Shown piece by piece: positions 49,836 through 59,814 of a DNA stretch of 64,000 nucleotides. The stretch covers positions 9,338,561 through 9,402,560 of the forward strand of contig JAKZAP010000003.1 in NCBI GenBank assembly GCA_023053575.1, in the 5' to 3' direction. Origin of the DNA: Branchinecta lynchi. Lineage: Eukaryota > Arthropoda > Branchiopoda > Anostraca > Branchinectidae. Both the position numbers and the translations under genes were made by a program. The stretch's first letter is position 1. Each line of letters opens with the position of its first letter. The notes beneath the pieces are model-generated. The model saw only the letters and a program-made list of their open reading frames with translations. It had not been told where the DNA came from and did not search any database.

Positions 49836-50491
49836 CGACAGTTTTGAAAAAAATCGACTGATTTTCAGAAACAACAACTGTTTTGACGAAAAATCGGGAC
49901 GTCGCGCCGACTCGGTTCTTTTTTACCGACTGGTCGACCACATTGAGGGGGCGTCCCCCCCCCCATTCGTTACGCCCCTGAATATAGCCTACACGAGAGT
50001 AGCAAGGAATTATTTTGTTACGTCTGCTCATTAATAGCATGTAAGAAATCTAAGTTTTCTTCAACTTTCAAGGTTTTAATTACACTTCTGTATAAAATCA
50101 TAATAAATAGAGGCTCAAGCAAAAACCCGGCATTTCTATCTGGTTAGGTGAGCTGTTAGGTTTAAGAATGAGATTTTCTTGTTCTACTGGCTTTCCTTTA
50201 CTACCTACCCCCTTTTGTTGTCTTTCTCCTAGTTTAAACACTTTGTCTGTTGAATTAGCCAAAGACTAGGGGAATTGTGACACAAAAAAAAGAAAGCCTG
50301 ATGACTTTTTCTAACAAGGCTTATTACTTTTAACATGCATATTCTCGAATTATAAAAACAACTGATGGTCGTATTGTGATAGGCTATATGGAATTTCTTA
50401 ATTTCAGTTTCAAATTTCTCCTAATAGTGCAGAGTCTTATGCGAAGTCCCTGATAATTACAGAGAACTGTACACCATGTAGTATGCTATAT
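49836..50491. other. Intergenic; solitary hAT-like right end at 49978
   Basis: 'ttacgcccctg' ending at 49979 is the complement of CAGGGGCGTAA, similar to the hAT ends at 38707 and 59823, preceded by a C-run. No partner end was found. The rest holds no recognisable gene. Confidence 0.4.
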
Positions 50492-50815
50492 TTGACGGTG
50501 CAAAACGGATAAGTCAGCTACATTTTATTCTCGCTAAATTTCGGCCCTTCTTGGCAAGGGTCCTCTTCAGCCTCAAACCGCTCAAGCTGGAAAATAAACT
50601 TATAAATAAGTTTATTTTCCAGTTTAATTTCCATATTACATTTATATTTACTTTTCCATAGTTTATTTTCCATAAACTTAGAAATAAGTTTATTTTCCAG
50701 CTTGAGCGGTTTGAGTCTGAAGAGGAAGGGCCGAAATATAGCTCGAATAAAATGTAGCTGACTTATCCGTTTTGCACCACCATGATTCGCAGTCAGCTTG
50801 GGCTGAAGGAACATC
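50492..50815. mobile_element. Foldback element with ~120-bp inverted arms
   Basis: Left arm 50498-50620: 'ggtgcaaaacggataagtca', 'gctacattttattc', 'atttcggcccttcttgg', 'cctcaaaccgctcaagctgg'. Right arm 50660-50778 is the inverse, ending 'gacttatccgttttgcacc'. The centre holds several 'aaataagtttattttcc' words in both orientations. It is the best-preserved member of a family with pieces at 6.9, 28.3, 37.0, 41.2, 48.0 and 57.4 kb. It ends about 110 bp before the acceptor of the PLEKHJ1-like exon. Confidence 0.75.
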
Positions 50816-50925
50816 TATTATTATTTATTACAATACAATTTGCCCCATTTCTTTTGTTATTTCCTCACAGAGATATTGTGTCCAAGAGGAAGTCTTTGTT
50901 TCATGTTTATTTTTTTTATTTTTTT

Positions 50926-50944
50926 AGAGTTAAGTCTCAAGACC
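50926..50944 (+). other. Splice acceptor and 5' UTR start of the PLEKHJ1-like exon
   Basis: A long T-rich tract ends in 'tttttag' at 50921-50927, followed by 17 bases and then the start codon. This implies an upstream non-coding first exon, not located. Confidence 0.6.
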
Positions 50945-51472
50945 ATGAGATGCAATGACAAGGAACTCAGCCATGTAGCACAGAAACCCTGCACACATGA
51001 GGGTAGGATGAGCTTCAAACCCGTCCTTATCACGAAGAATGGCAATGAGGAGCCCAAAGAAAGATTCTTTCGTTTAACAGGGAACATTCTTTTCTACTAC
51101 CGTTACTCATCACTTTCTGGAGGCACCATAGAGAAAACACCAATGGGTGCACTTCTGCTTGAACACTGTGAAGCATCCCCGCACTGTGATACTATATTTC
51201 CGTTCTCTTTCGTCTTGAAGTTCAAGTTGGAGCAAGACAGGCAATATGTTTTTGGCTGTGCAACTATGCAAAGTGTTGATCGGTGGGTGAATTTCCTCAA
51301 CAGCTCAACGTATGATAACCTTCGGAATAAGTATAACTTATTGAAAAACCATGTGCAGGACAAGACTGGTGTTCAAGCAAGGCTTGGTATAATGCGACCT
51401 GTTCCAGCTCAGATATCCAAGAGTGATGGCCCAAGCAGATTTGTTTCTTATGTGGACTTGATTGAATTGTGA
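50945..51472 (+). CDS. PLEKHJ1: PLEKHJ1-like pleckstrin-homology domain protein
   Basis: The 175-residue product starts MRCNDKELSHVAQKP, closely resembling the MRYNEKEL start of vertebrate PLEKHJ1. A PH domain follows: EGRMSFK at 19-25, ERFFRLTGNILFYYR at 39-53, GALLLEHC at 68-75, and the C-terminal helix with the invariant Trp at 114 (VDRWVNFL). After it comes a stretch (SSTYDNLRNKYNLLKNHVQD, KTG) like the YxxxRRxxxxYRNEIRKVTGKDP tail of the family. PH domains of this type may bind membrane lipids or proteins; PLEKHJ1 itself is poorly characterised. Start choice: this ATG matches the family start and lies 17 bp after a splice acceptor; the upstream in-frame extension would cross that acceptor. 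It has a C-terminal extension of about 30 residues compared with the 149-residue human protein. The coding sequence is uninterrupted; I recall the vertebrate gene as multi-exonic. A possible polyadenylation signal AATAAA is at 51811. Confidence 0.8.
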   Translation: MRCNDKELSHVAQKPCTHEGRMSFKPVLITKNGNEEPKERFFRLTGNILFYYRYSSLSGGTIEKTPMGALLLEHCEASPHCDTIFPFSFVLKFKLEQDRQYVFGCATMQSVDRWVNFLNSSTYDNLRNKYNLLKNHVQDKTGVQARLGIMRPVPAQISKSDGPSRFVSYVDLIEL

Positions 51473-53440
51473 TACTTAGCCTACTCGGATTTACTTGTGA
51501 ATGGTTACAAATTGCGCTACCAGAGGTCCGTCCTGATCAAGTTTCGCATATACGTGATTTCGCTTTCGCACCCATCAGTTTTATTAGTGGCGTTCTCTGC
51601 CAAAACAGATCGTAGGCCTCTCTTCCAAGTCCTCTGTCCTTGACACTGATTTGGCCGCTTTTGTTAGAGACGATCTGGCGCAGTTCTCCTCAGATTGGTC
51701 AACTCACCTCGGACTTGTCAATCCCCTTTCTTCGCAGGCCTGGGCAGAAAAGACAAAGTGCTTGGTAAAAAAACGACCAAAATATCAGTGAGATGCTGCA
51801 AAAACGGTAAAATAAACCATGGTCTTGGTAGATCGCTGACAAAAAACGGTTTACACTGAACATCGATCAACAGGTTGCATTACAACGCTACATAGACTGG
51901 TCCCGGTTTGATAAGTTTGTTGTTCTATGAACAGGTTTCGAAACGATTTCGTGGTTATCAAAAGGTTAATCGTGTATTGACAACAGGTGGCCTATTTTTT
52001 TCTTTATTCAGGTATTTTCCTTCAAAATTGAGGAGTACAAATTATAATATACAAAATAAAACTATCAACGGATCCGTTCAGTGACACTACAAATAAATAA
52101 AAAAAAATTACGTTTCCTCTGAAAAGATGAAGGCGGGCTTAAGACACGTAGATGCCTTGGTTAGTAATCCGCAATATTCTCACTTTCCTTCCGACACTTC
52201 TTCCCCCTGTGCTCGCCACACAGGCAGAGACAGGCGCATCTGTGGTACAGACAGTTCCTCCAGCAGCGCTCTGGAAAGCTTCGCTAGTTCATGTACCGGC
52301 TGTTTTTGTTACGTCGGCTTAAACTTGCTTTACTTTCTAGAGTTGTTTTACAGCGCGCGCTGATTTAGGAAATGAAGCGAATATTTCTGGGAAGCTATTC
52401 CACGACTAGGGTGGAAAGTGATCATGAAAACTCCTTGAGCCCAACCTGACTGGGATCATTCAATTAATGTTTATCCATTTACTGAATGAATATATGATTA
52501 TGAAAAGTTGTATAACCGAAATCACCTTCCGTGAATCCTTACGCGCGGCGATTGAACGCGAAGCTTTTCCGCTTACGAATTGAGACGCGACGCGACTAAA
52601 TTTGACTTAGAGTTGAAACTGCGTGAATGTATGCGACCTGGTGACCTGGCGACCTCCGCTAGCGATGCCGAATTTGCCTAGCTCTGTCGGCACCTAGCTT
52701 CAAGCGAACCCTTGAGAATACACCCCTCATAAAATTCAATGACGAAATTCCGCCAGGTGTGCTAGAGAAACAATAAAAATCACACATCAGATCTGGGTAT
52801 AAATTATCTGAAAAACACTTAGCACATGAGCCCCGTGAAAAAGTTAACCAGCAATCAGCACTGAAGTTGGAAGCCAAGATTGACAAACTTGGTGAAGTTT
52901 GAAAGAACAGAGTTGGTAGAGAACAAATAGAAGCAACTTTTTAACAGTTTTATACATAGCTAGGCCTAAAAGGAACTGAAGATAGCCTAACGTCCGGGTA
53001 AACTTACACAAAGAAGTAACGAATCATTGTTTACTTTATTCTAGCGCATCTAGCGACCGAAAAGGAACTAATCTAGAAGGAAATTTATGAAGGGCGTCTG
53101 CGAGAATCGCCTTTCGTAAGAATATTACCATTTGCAGTAGTCCTGTTCCTTCCATCCACCTTCCAATAAAACATCAACCAGATGACCATGGGAATAATAC
53201 GCATTAATGAAAAAGTACAAAACAGAAAATGTTGCATGGTCACCTAAACGAAGAGCTACAAAGGACGCCTCGCACGACTTAGTGTTTCTGCTAAAATTTT
53301 CTGAGATACTTGACCACTTTACAACTAAGCTATGCTTACAGAAAATGGCACGGATTTGGCTGTTTTTAGCCTCTCTCCATGTCCCTTGCCTTAGATGACG
53401 ACCTTTGCAAAAATTTGCATAACCGGTCACCCAGCTCCTC
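51473..53440. other. Intergenic, no gene recognised
   Basis: It begins with the 3' UTR of the PLEKHJ1-like gene (candidate AATAAA at 51811 and another near 52055). 52800-52880 shares phrases ('aaccagca(a/g)tc(a/g)gcact', 'gaa(a/g)gcca') with 15430-15470, another dispersed repeat. No coding exon was recognised. Confidence 0.45.
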
Positions 53441-53444
53441 AGGA

Positions 53445-53981
53445 ACAGTGGTAGCGTTCCAGTGAAGTTATTACAGGTTACGATGGTAAGAGGAGGGGCA
53501 AGCGCCGTATTGCGATAGTAATACTCTTGATGACTATCTCTCCTTGCCGATGCAATATCTCCAGCCTCTCCAAGTACCTAGCGGAAGAAAGGCAGAAGTG
53601 GTGTCACAGCTGCTCCTAAAGATCGCCGTGATTGCTTGACACAGGATTTCAGTCGCTACGGAGACGCTTACTCCTTCTTCCTGAGGATCACTGGCGTGTT
53701 TTGGACTTAGTCATACAGAGTATTATCACGCTCTCTGGAACGAAAATAATAACAACGCGAACATACGTCATCACTGTTAGGGGAGTTCCTGCAGAACCGA
53801 CAGTTATTATCACTTATGAGGCTCGCGACCATTATAAGTAAATTGAACCGATCGTAACAGTCGTGGAACAAAAATAATAAGTGGGAGGAGCCAATTTATA
53901 CGGCGGACTCTGGAACGGCAATAGTAACAAGAATAGTAACGATCATAACTAATAATAAGCCGCTGGAACGCTACCAGTGAT
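53445..53981. mobile_element. Inverted-repeat element (TGGTAGCGTTCCAG ends)
   Basis: 'tggtagcgttccag' near 53448 and its complement 'ctggaacgctacca' near 53964-53977 bound about 530 bp. The interior includes several 'ctggaacg' and 'aataataac' words. Target-site duplication is unclear. The family may be related to the GAGCGTGTTCCACCC-ended element at 58098. Confidence 0.5.
53562..53725. repeat. Paralogue of 58500-58656/59043-59060; empty site of the Harbinger-like MITE
   Basis: It shares 'gtacctagcggaaga', 'cacagctg', 'gcttgacacaggattt' versus 'ggttgacacacaattt', and 'gtgttttggacttagtcata' with the segment around 58.5-59.06 kb. Here the TTA in 'gacTTAgtcata' is uninterrupted; in the other copy a 386-bp element sits exactly at this TTA. 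Confidence 0.8.
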
Positions 53982-54615
53982 CGTGCGCATAATACGTCAC
54001 GTAAAGAGAACAAACGTGGTAAGCATGATAACCAGCGTAGCAGAGAACACTTAAGGAGTGAAAAATCTCTGGAACAAGAATGGATGGAATACTAAAGTAC
54101 GAAGTGTCCTTTAAAGCTTCGATGAAGCATATAGCGTGTATCTGCTAGTTTTGTGGACCCTTAGTATCCTGGCATTTGCCCAAGAAGTCTTTGAGAGCCC
54201 TGCATTACGAGCAAAAGGTGTGCTCGCCGTACTCTCAGTGGCTTCTGTTTTTGCTGCAGTATCGGATGTTTTCCTCTGTAACTTGTACACAGTATTTTGG
54301 TGTCATCATCTTTCGGTGACGCTCCCTAGAACCTGCCTCACTATCAGGTTTGGTGAGGAATCACTCTCAATCCTCCTATTTCGTGTTGTTGACTATTGAA
54401 ACTAAGCCATTTTTCCGTTGTTGTTTTTTTGTCACAATAACGGGGAAAGTTTCAAGATGAAACGAAAAGTTGCCTCGATAGTCACTCACGATTCTCGGTT
54501 CTCCTTCCTATCGGAGAAGTGAGATAAAAAACGCAACTAATGAAAACGACTAGTATCTTGTGTCAGCTGTTCTTGAAGCGTAGTTACCACTTCCTCATTC
54601 GTTACATGTTTGTGT

Positions 54616-54621
54616 TTTATT
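54616..54621 (-). terminator. LIN52 polyadenylation signal
   Basis: AATAAA on the minus strand, 47 bases downstream of the LIN52 stop codon. The position fits a short 3' UTR. Confidence 0.65.
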
Positions 54622-54667
54622 GAGAAAGTAAAAATGTACATTGGGTATTTACATCGAAATAGCTTCG

Positions 54668-54810
54668 TTAATTCTTCTTTTTCTTCTGTAAGACATTTAG
54701 ATATTTACCTCGCGTCATTTCTTTAGCTTCCTCGAGCCCAAGTTCGTAAGCCACATTTTGAAGTCGCTGGTATTCTTCAATTAGAGCAGTAGGGGAGAGG
54801 GTAGAATACT
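54668..54810 (-). CDS. LIN52: LIN52 terminal coding exon
   Basis: Reads (E)YSTLSPTALIEEYQRLQNVA, YELGLEEAKEMTRGKYLNVL, QKKKKN and stop. This matches the conserved C-terminus of LIN52, for which the human counterpart has RGLQNLAYQLGLDE, MTRGKFLNIL and a short lysine tail. The acceptor is 'tattttgcag'. Phase 1 entry completes a Glu codon with the G left by the previous exon. LIN52 is a core subunit of the MuvB complex, which with pocket proteins and E2F forms DREAM and with B-MYB activates mitotic genes. This C-terminal helix region is the part that packs against LIN9. Confidence 0.93.
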
Positions 54811-55204
54811 CTGCAAAATAAACGAAATAATTATGTGGCTAAAAAGACACACTGTCAGCTTGACAAAATTTAACACACGGATGCGTAGTTTCAAGAGATA
54901 CAACTTCGATGACTCCCAATAAATTTGCGCAGCCTAAGTCTTATATTTTCGTGAAACATTACCTTAACCCCTCTTACTTATTCTGCATTTTTAACCCTTC
55001 GTAGCTCCCTTATGGAATTATGAGTTTCAGAAATTCTTGCCTTTCGCTATTGACTCATTTACAACCTACGACTTTTTGGCGCGTTTTCGGCCAAGGCGAG
55101 TTTTGCTAGGCAGGCAGCGCAAAGTTCGCCTAAAGCTTCATGATTCTCCGACAACTCTTTTAGATATAAGGCCATGAAAAGCTTCAAAATGTTTTTTTTC
55201 ATCC

Positions 55205-55455
55205 TGGAAAGCTTGGTACGTACCACAGATTAGAAGTTCGGTATTAGGGGTAAGGAGATATGCTGAATTCATATCTGAGCTTTAGTTTTTTGCCAGATTA
55301 GTAGTTAGCCCGGAAGTCATTGGCCTTAAGCTGTTGCTAAATTTTAACAGTCAAAATGTTCAAGGGGTCTGGCGAAGGCCGGGATATCTACAAGACCACA
55401 TTGTCTGGATCAAATATTAAATTTTTGGGATCCCACCGAAACCTTTGGTCTTGTT
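55205..55455 (-). repeat. GGGATCCC-bounded element (family A), terminal fragment
   Basis: It reads 'ggtaaggagatatgctgaat', 'tagttagcccggaagtc', 'acaagaccacattgtctgga', 'gggatcccaccgaaaccttt' and 'ggtcttg', i.e. the end opposite to the microsatellite, in the orientation of the 26150 copy. Only about one core unit remains. Confidence 0.75.
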
Positions 55456-55692
55456 GAAACCGGCGCGCAAAGTTTTAAAATTCTGTGCCCAATTTCCGCC
55501 GCTTCGGAGAGTGGGAAGTGACGTGGCTAGTAGGCTATTGACGTTTTCGAAAAATATTATTTCTGAACCATTTTATTTTGAAAGATCATTTCTAATAAGT
55601 AAGTAATTTATTTTTGACCCACCATTGTCAAAAGCGGAGTATGTATAATAAAGAAAGAAATTGAATAAAAAACAAATACAATATGCGATTTC

Positions 55693-55947
55693 TCATTCTT
55701 CGGCCAGAAAAGAGTGTAGAACGTCATGCGCTGGCTGGGCCCAGTTGTCCATGATTCTGGCAGAGCCGACGAAATTCCAAAAGTGTGACGCTGCATCTTT
55801 AACTTGGAACTGCTCCGTTAGCCTGTGGCTATGGGCATAGGCTAACTCTGACAAACAAAGCAGGTGCATCGCATACTTAAAATTGCACTTTCTCATCTTT
55901 TGCAATTCTAGCAAGAGTCGTGCTTTAAATGAAAATTAATACTAGAA
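55693..55947 (-). CDS. Unrecognised open segment in LIN52 intron
   Basis: An open stretch of about 85 codons on the minus strand ends in a stop at 55693. From the first Met it reads MLELQKMRKCNFKYAMHLLC, LSELAYAHSHRLTEQFQVKD, AASHFWNFVGSARIMDNWAQ, PAHDVLHSFLAEE. Composition is protein-like, with evenly spread aromatic and charged residues, unlike the repeat-derived frames elsewhere. I do not recognise a family. It could be a terminal exon of a nested gene, a decayed transposon protein, or chance. No strong splice acceptor or polyadenylation signal was identified beside it. Confidence 0.25.
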
Positions 55948-56073
55948 CAGAAATTGTCTGTGCTCTTGCAGATTATATATATATGGGTTGTCTGCCAAAA
56001 ATCCGCATCATTGTGGTAAATGTGACCACGTTTCTGAAAGTAAAGGGGTCGGGTTAGGCTGGTCTGCAGGGTT

Positions 56074-56878
56074 ATCTAGAGCAGAGGTTCCCAGCCTTTT
56101 CCGTACCGCGTACCCCTAATCAAGGTTCGAAAAGGTTTCGTACCCCCTTTTCCAGAACGTGAAAAATACGGTATTTATTATCATAAATGATAAGGCGTAC
56201 ATGTGAAGAAGTGTATAGAAAATTCAAGAGACACTTGAGGATGCAATCTAACAAAAATTTTGTCGGATCTCGGCTCTACGTCATTAACGGCAATATTTTT
56301 TACAGTCACCCTGTTTCTGTGTTTGGTTTTAATATTCTCCGTGCTCTCACAAGCTGCATCGCAAACATGTTCATTAGCTTAATTCTCAACCCGAATGACA
56401 ATATCACTTGCAATGTCTTCGGTTATTCTTGAAACAATATTGTTTGACACGGCAACAGATTTTACAGCAGTAGGCTAGCTGTTTTGAAATCAACATTATT
56501 CATTGAATTTTCGCTAGGGCTCGTAGTCAGAGGCGCTACGCACGAGTTGGCAACACCCTTCCCCCAAAGTGGTGGCCAGTCAGACGATTAAAATGAAACG
56601 AGTCGACGCGAAGCACCGTGATTTTTAGTAAAAACACTTTTTTTTAAACAGTCGGTAAAAATTACCAGCCAGTCAGTATAAATACCTTGCTCCCCAAAAA
56701 CATTTTGGCTAGTGACGCCTGTGCTGGTAATATTAGGTTTTCGGCAATCAAAAATGAGTGGGGCGAGATTTTGAACCTACAGACTAAACCGACTTTGGTA
56801 CCTTCGCGTACCCCTTCAAAGGGTTTCGCGTACCCCTTTGGGTACGCGTACCACCGGTTGGGAACCACTGATCTAGAG
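56074..56878. mobile_element. hAT non-autonomous element with 8-bp duplication ATCTAGAG
   Basis: The element proper is 56082-56870 (789 bp). The left end is CAGAGGTTCCCAGCC; the right end is the complement of CAGTGGTTCCCAACC, matching the common Charlie-like hAT terminus. ATCTAGAG flanks both ends (56074-56081, 56871-56878). The subterminal regions repeat 'cgtaccccttt' and 'gcgtacccc'. No transposase was recognised. Confidence 0.9.
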
Positions 56879-57156
56879 GCCTAGATGTGTGTAGTATGGT
56901 TTGCTGACACTAACAAAATGCCGAAAAAGTATCTGCTGACTTTTCCGGTATCACGAAGACAAACAAAAAAGTCAGCAGATCCTTTTTCGGATCTTCCTGG
57001 CAATACTTGTTATACATAATGCTTGGCAACTTAAGTTTGCATTTAATGCAAAGCGTTTTTCAAAATCACAACAGATTATATCCTAACTGTTGTCTTTTGA
57101 AACTGCGCATCCTTTTGTAATCTGTTGAGACACTTCTGACAGTGTAGACTACTTAC

Positions 57157-57264
57157 CAAGGAGCAGGCTATAGTCTTGATCGTCCATCTCCTCCAGTTGG
57201 CTTGCAATGTTCTTGGGAGGCTCATTTTCTTGTTCAGGGTTGACAAACTCCGAAATGCCTGGAA
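57157..57264 (-). CDS. LIN52: LIN52 internal coding exon
   Basis: Reads (L)PGISEFVNPEQENEPPKNIA, SQLEEMDDQDYSLLL. This corresponds to the LPGVAEF...PPKW...DD.DML.. segment of human LIN52. The acceptor is 'gaatattag', entering in phase 1 so that TT completes a Leu codon; the donor is CTTG/GTAAG in phase 1. Joined to the terminal exon it gives DYSLLL-E-YSTLS, with no frame break. About 33 N-terminal residues, including the LxSxExL pocket-protein motif and the DYRK1A-phosphorylated serine known from mammals, are not found between 57265 and 64000, so the first exon(s) probably lie outside the window. Confidence 0.9.
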
Positions 57265-58097
57265 CTAATATTCAAAATGTCAGGCTTGTCGCCTCTTAGT
57301 CTTGAAGTAGCATTACAATTCTCGTTCATTCAGTGTATCTTTCACATCACAATCGTCGAATTTGACCTTAACGTCAAACATAGTCACAATAAAATGTAGG
57401 CTATGTATAAAATAAATCTGCAAATCATATTTGACGGTTCAAAACGGGTATGTCAGCTGAGTTTTATTAAAGCTATATTCCGACCCATCTTGGCAAGGGT
57501 CTTCTCTAGGCTAAAGCAGGAAAATGAACTTGTGGAAAAACGATGTAAAACGAAAAATGGCGTATCCGTTTGTCCACAAGTTAATTTTCCAGCTTGAGCC
57601 TGAAGAGGACCCTTGCCTGTTGCACTGTCAGATAAATATAATCAATGAATTCGTTAAAGTACCCCACGCAGTGTTTACTGTTCATGTTCTAATATTTTAA
57701 AATAGTTTTTTCTTTAAAACTAGACACCGCTTCCAGCAAAATACCAACCACTTTGGCTGTTTTAACCTTTTGTCCCGGACTGTTGGCTAAAAAACAGGAA
57801 AAACCCCATAACCAGTTTTTCTTACGATGGAGCTTCTCGCAAACAAGCGTCAGGAGCACAATATGCATCGCAACTAGCGAAAAATCCGTGAGTTGTCGTT
57901 AGGGGGTTGAAATGTACCGTATGAAATTCAGGTCACGGGGTCCGTGAACTGACGGAGCGACCAGGAAAAAGGTTGCATTGACATTATAGTACGACAGGTC
58001 GTTTAAGAACTGGAATGGACGGGTGTGTCTTAAAACACCAAAAGAATCCTAAACTACCAACACCAACATAAAACTGCGTTTTGGTTACGAGTCTATG
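57265..58097. other. LIN52 upstream intron, with foldback fragment
   Basis: 57425-57620 is a foldback-family copy: 'atatttgacggttcaaaacg', 'attaaagctatattccgacc', 'cttggcaagggtcttctc' at left, and 'ttaattttccagcttgagcc', 'gaagaggacccttgcc' at right. No exon was recognised. Confidence 0.5.
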
Positions 58098-58396
58098 AGC
58101 GTGTTCCACCCTTCTAACAATAGTAAGTAATAGTTACTATTTCCGTTCCAACCTCACACAAAGTTACTACACTGACTGTTCCATCCCTCTCGAAATAGTA
58201 ACTAATAGTAACTATGTGCTTACAATACTCGGGAGCGTAGTAAGCGTGGTAACTACGGATCTCTGTAACGTGATTGGCTGGATTACCCCGTGGAGTGATA
58301 TATTGGCAAAAATAGGAAAATACATTCCAGCCTTGAAGCCAAAATTCGTGACGTCATGCGTAGTAACTACGGTAAGTAGGGTGGAACACGCTCTAT
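58098..58396. mobile_element. Inverted-repeat MITE with GAGCGTGTTCCACCC ends
   Basis: 'gagcgtgttccaccct' at the left end and its complement 'gggtggaacacgctc' at the right bound about 300 bp. The interior contains several 'agtaactaatagtaac' words in both orientations. A flanking TAT on both sides ('tctat' before, 'tatgt' after) may be the target duplication. The superfamily is not certain. Confidence 0.6.
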
Positions 58397-58653
58397 GTAT
58401 AGACTGTGATCTAGGTGGTGCCCCAAACTAAATATAATATGTTTTAGTGACTCAGGCCACCAAAACAAAATTTCACACTCTAGCAAAAGTAACTCTACGT
58501 ACCGAGGAAGAATCGCCGTGTACCTAGCGGAAGAGCCGGAAGCGTCACCACAGCTGTTCCAAACGAACGCCGTTTATTGGTTGACACACAATTTGAGTCA
58601 TAGTTCGGGCGACGTTTCTCGTTCTTCCCGAGGTTCTCTGGTGTGTTTTGAAC

Positions 58654-59045
58654 TTAAGCCGCTTTCACACTGACGCGTCTTTGAGATGCGTATGCGTTTA
58701 TCCTGCGTTGCGTATCTTTCATACCTGCGCGAGAAGCTTTCACGCTGGATGCTCATTTACGTTTTCCTTTATTGGTTTCTTCTGCTGAATTATCGTCCTT
58801 TCGCTATTAATAACTTTTTCTCCATCATTAGTAGGTATTTCTCCAGTTTGTCTTAAAACTTCCATTTTTCCACTGAAAAATGTGATGCGCACGTCTCGAT
58901 GGAACGCAAGAACAGATGATGGTTTCATTCTTGCATTTTCTTTTATTTATCTGCGTAAGCTCTGCGTTGCGTCGACGCACGTGCAACGAAGAAGTTGCGT
59001 AGCTCAGCGTGAAAGGCTCAACGCGTCAATGTGAAAGCGGCTTTA
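58654..59045. mobile_element. PIF/Harbinger-like MITE with TTA duplication and an in-window empty site
   Basis: The element proper is 58657-59042 (386 bp). The ends are AGCCGCTTTCACACTGACGC and the complement of AGCCGCTTTCACATTGACGC, flanked by TTA at 58654-58656 and 59043-59045. The paralogous sequence at 53713-53715 has a single uninterrupted TTA. The interior has further internal symmetry (GCGT/ACGC-rich) and no credible coding region. Confidence 0.9.
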
Positions 59046-59814
59046 GTCATATAGAGAATACCCAGCGTCTACCGCAGTTGCATCTGAGTCATCTTAGTGT
59101 AAACCTTATGTAGCCTATTGTATGAATGTCCTAGGAAACACGGATGATTTATACGAAACTCAGAAAATAACCATTTATATTTATTTTTGGTGGTCAGGGT
59201 GCCCACAGGCTCAGGGCCTTATTTACATATTTCTATGCTGTAGGCCATAGTAGGCCCGTGCTGTAGGCCCCCCCCCCCCCGTCAAGACCTGCGTCAAATA
59301 GAGAAATATCAACTTCCTCCCGCGAAGCACGCGGAAACAAGATCCAACACCTGGCAGGATAATGGTCCGCAAAGTCACAATGAAGAAAAGCGGTTCGCTC
59401 TGGGATATGGATGAAATCCGTGTACCGTTTAACAGCATTTTCGATGGCCTTTTCACGAATAACTATTTGTAAGTAAATCGGATGTGAATAACACACAATC
59501 TCCCCCCCCCCCCCCCCCCCCCCACTGCCGCGCACTAGGCCATGGCCTAGGCTGGCCTTATGGTTAACCCGACCCTCCCAACGTTTGAAGGTACTTCAGG
59601 TATATAGCTAGATCCGAGATGAAATTCATTCCGCCTACAGCAGACAGAAATGAAGGATATAAGCTGGTCCCCCATCATATTTAGTCACTTGAACGCTTCA
59701 CAACATACGTTGGGGGACAACGTTGGGGCACGACCTGACGCTGTATTTGTGTTTTACTCCGAGGGGCACCCTTGTGGGTTTTTTTTTGCCAAAAGAGGCA
59801 AAACTTCACTGTTA
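59046..59814. other. Probable LIN52 upstream intron, no gene recognised
   Basis: C-runs lie at 59268-59280 and 59502-59523. Open frames of 77-100 codons cross these runs and owe their length to them. Nothing else was recognised. Confidence 0.4.

Larger units (their letters stand above)
54811..57156. other. LIN52 intron, with repeats
   Basis: A 2.35-kb intron between the two recognised LIN52 exons. It holds a family A fragment at 55205-55455, a hAT element at 56082-56870 and an unrecognised open segment at 55693-55914 (separate entries). The remainder shows nothing recognisable. Confidence 0.6.

Noticed and set aside
58740..58928. 62-codon open frame within the Harbinger-like MITE
   Set aside because: It lies wholly inside a 386-bp non-autonomous element and shows no transposase or DNA-binding motif.
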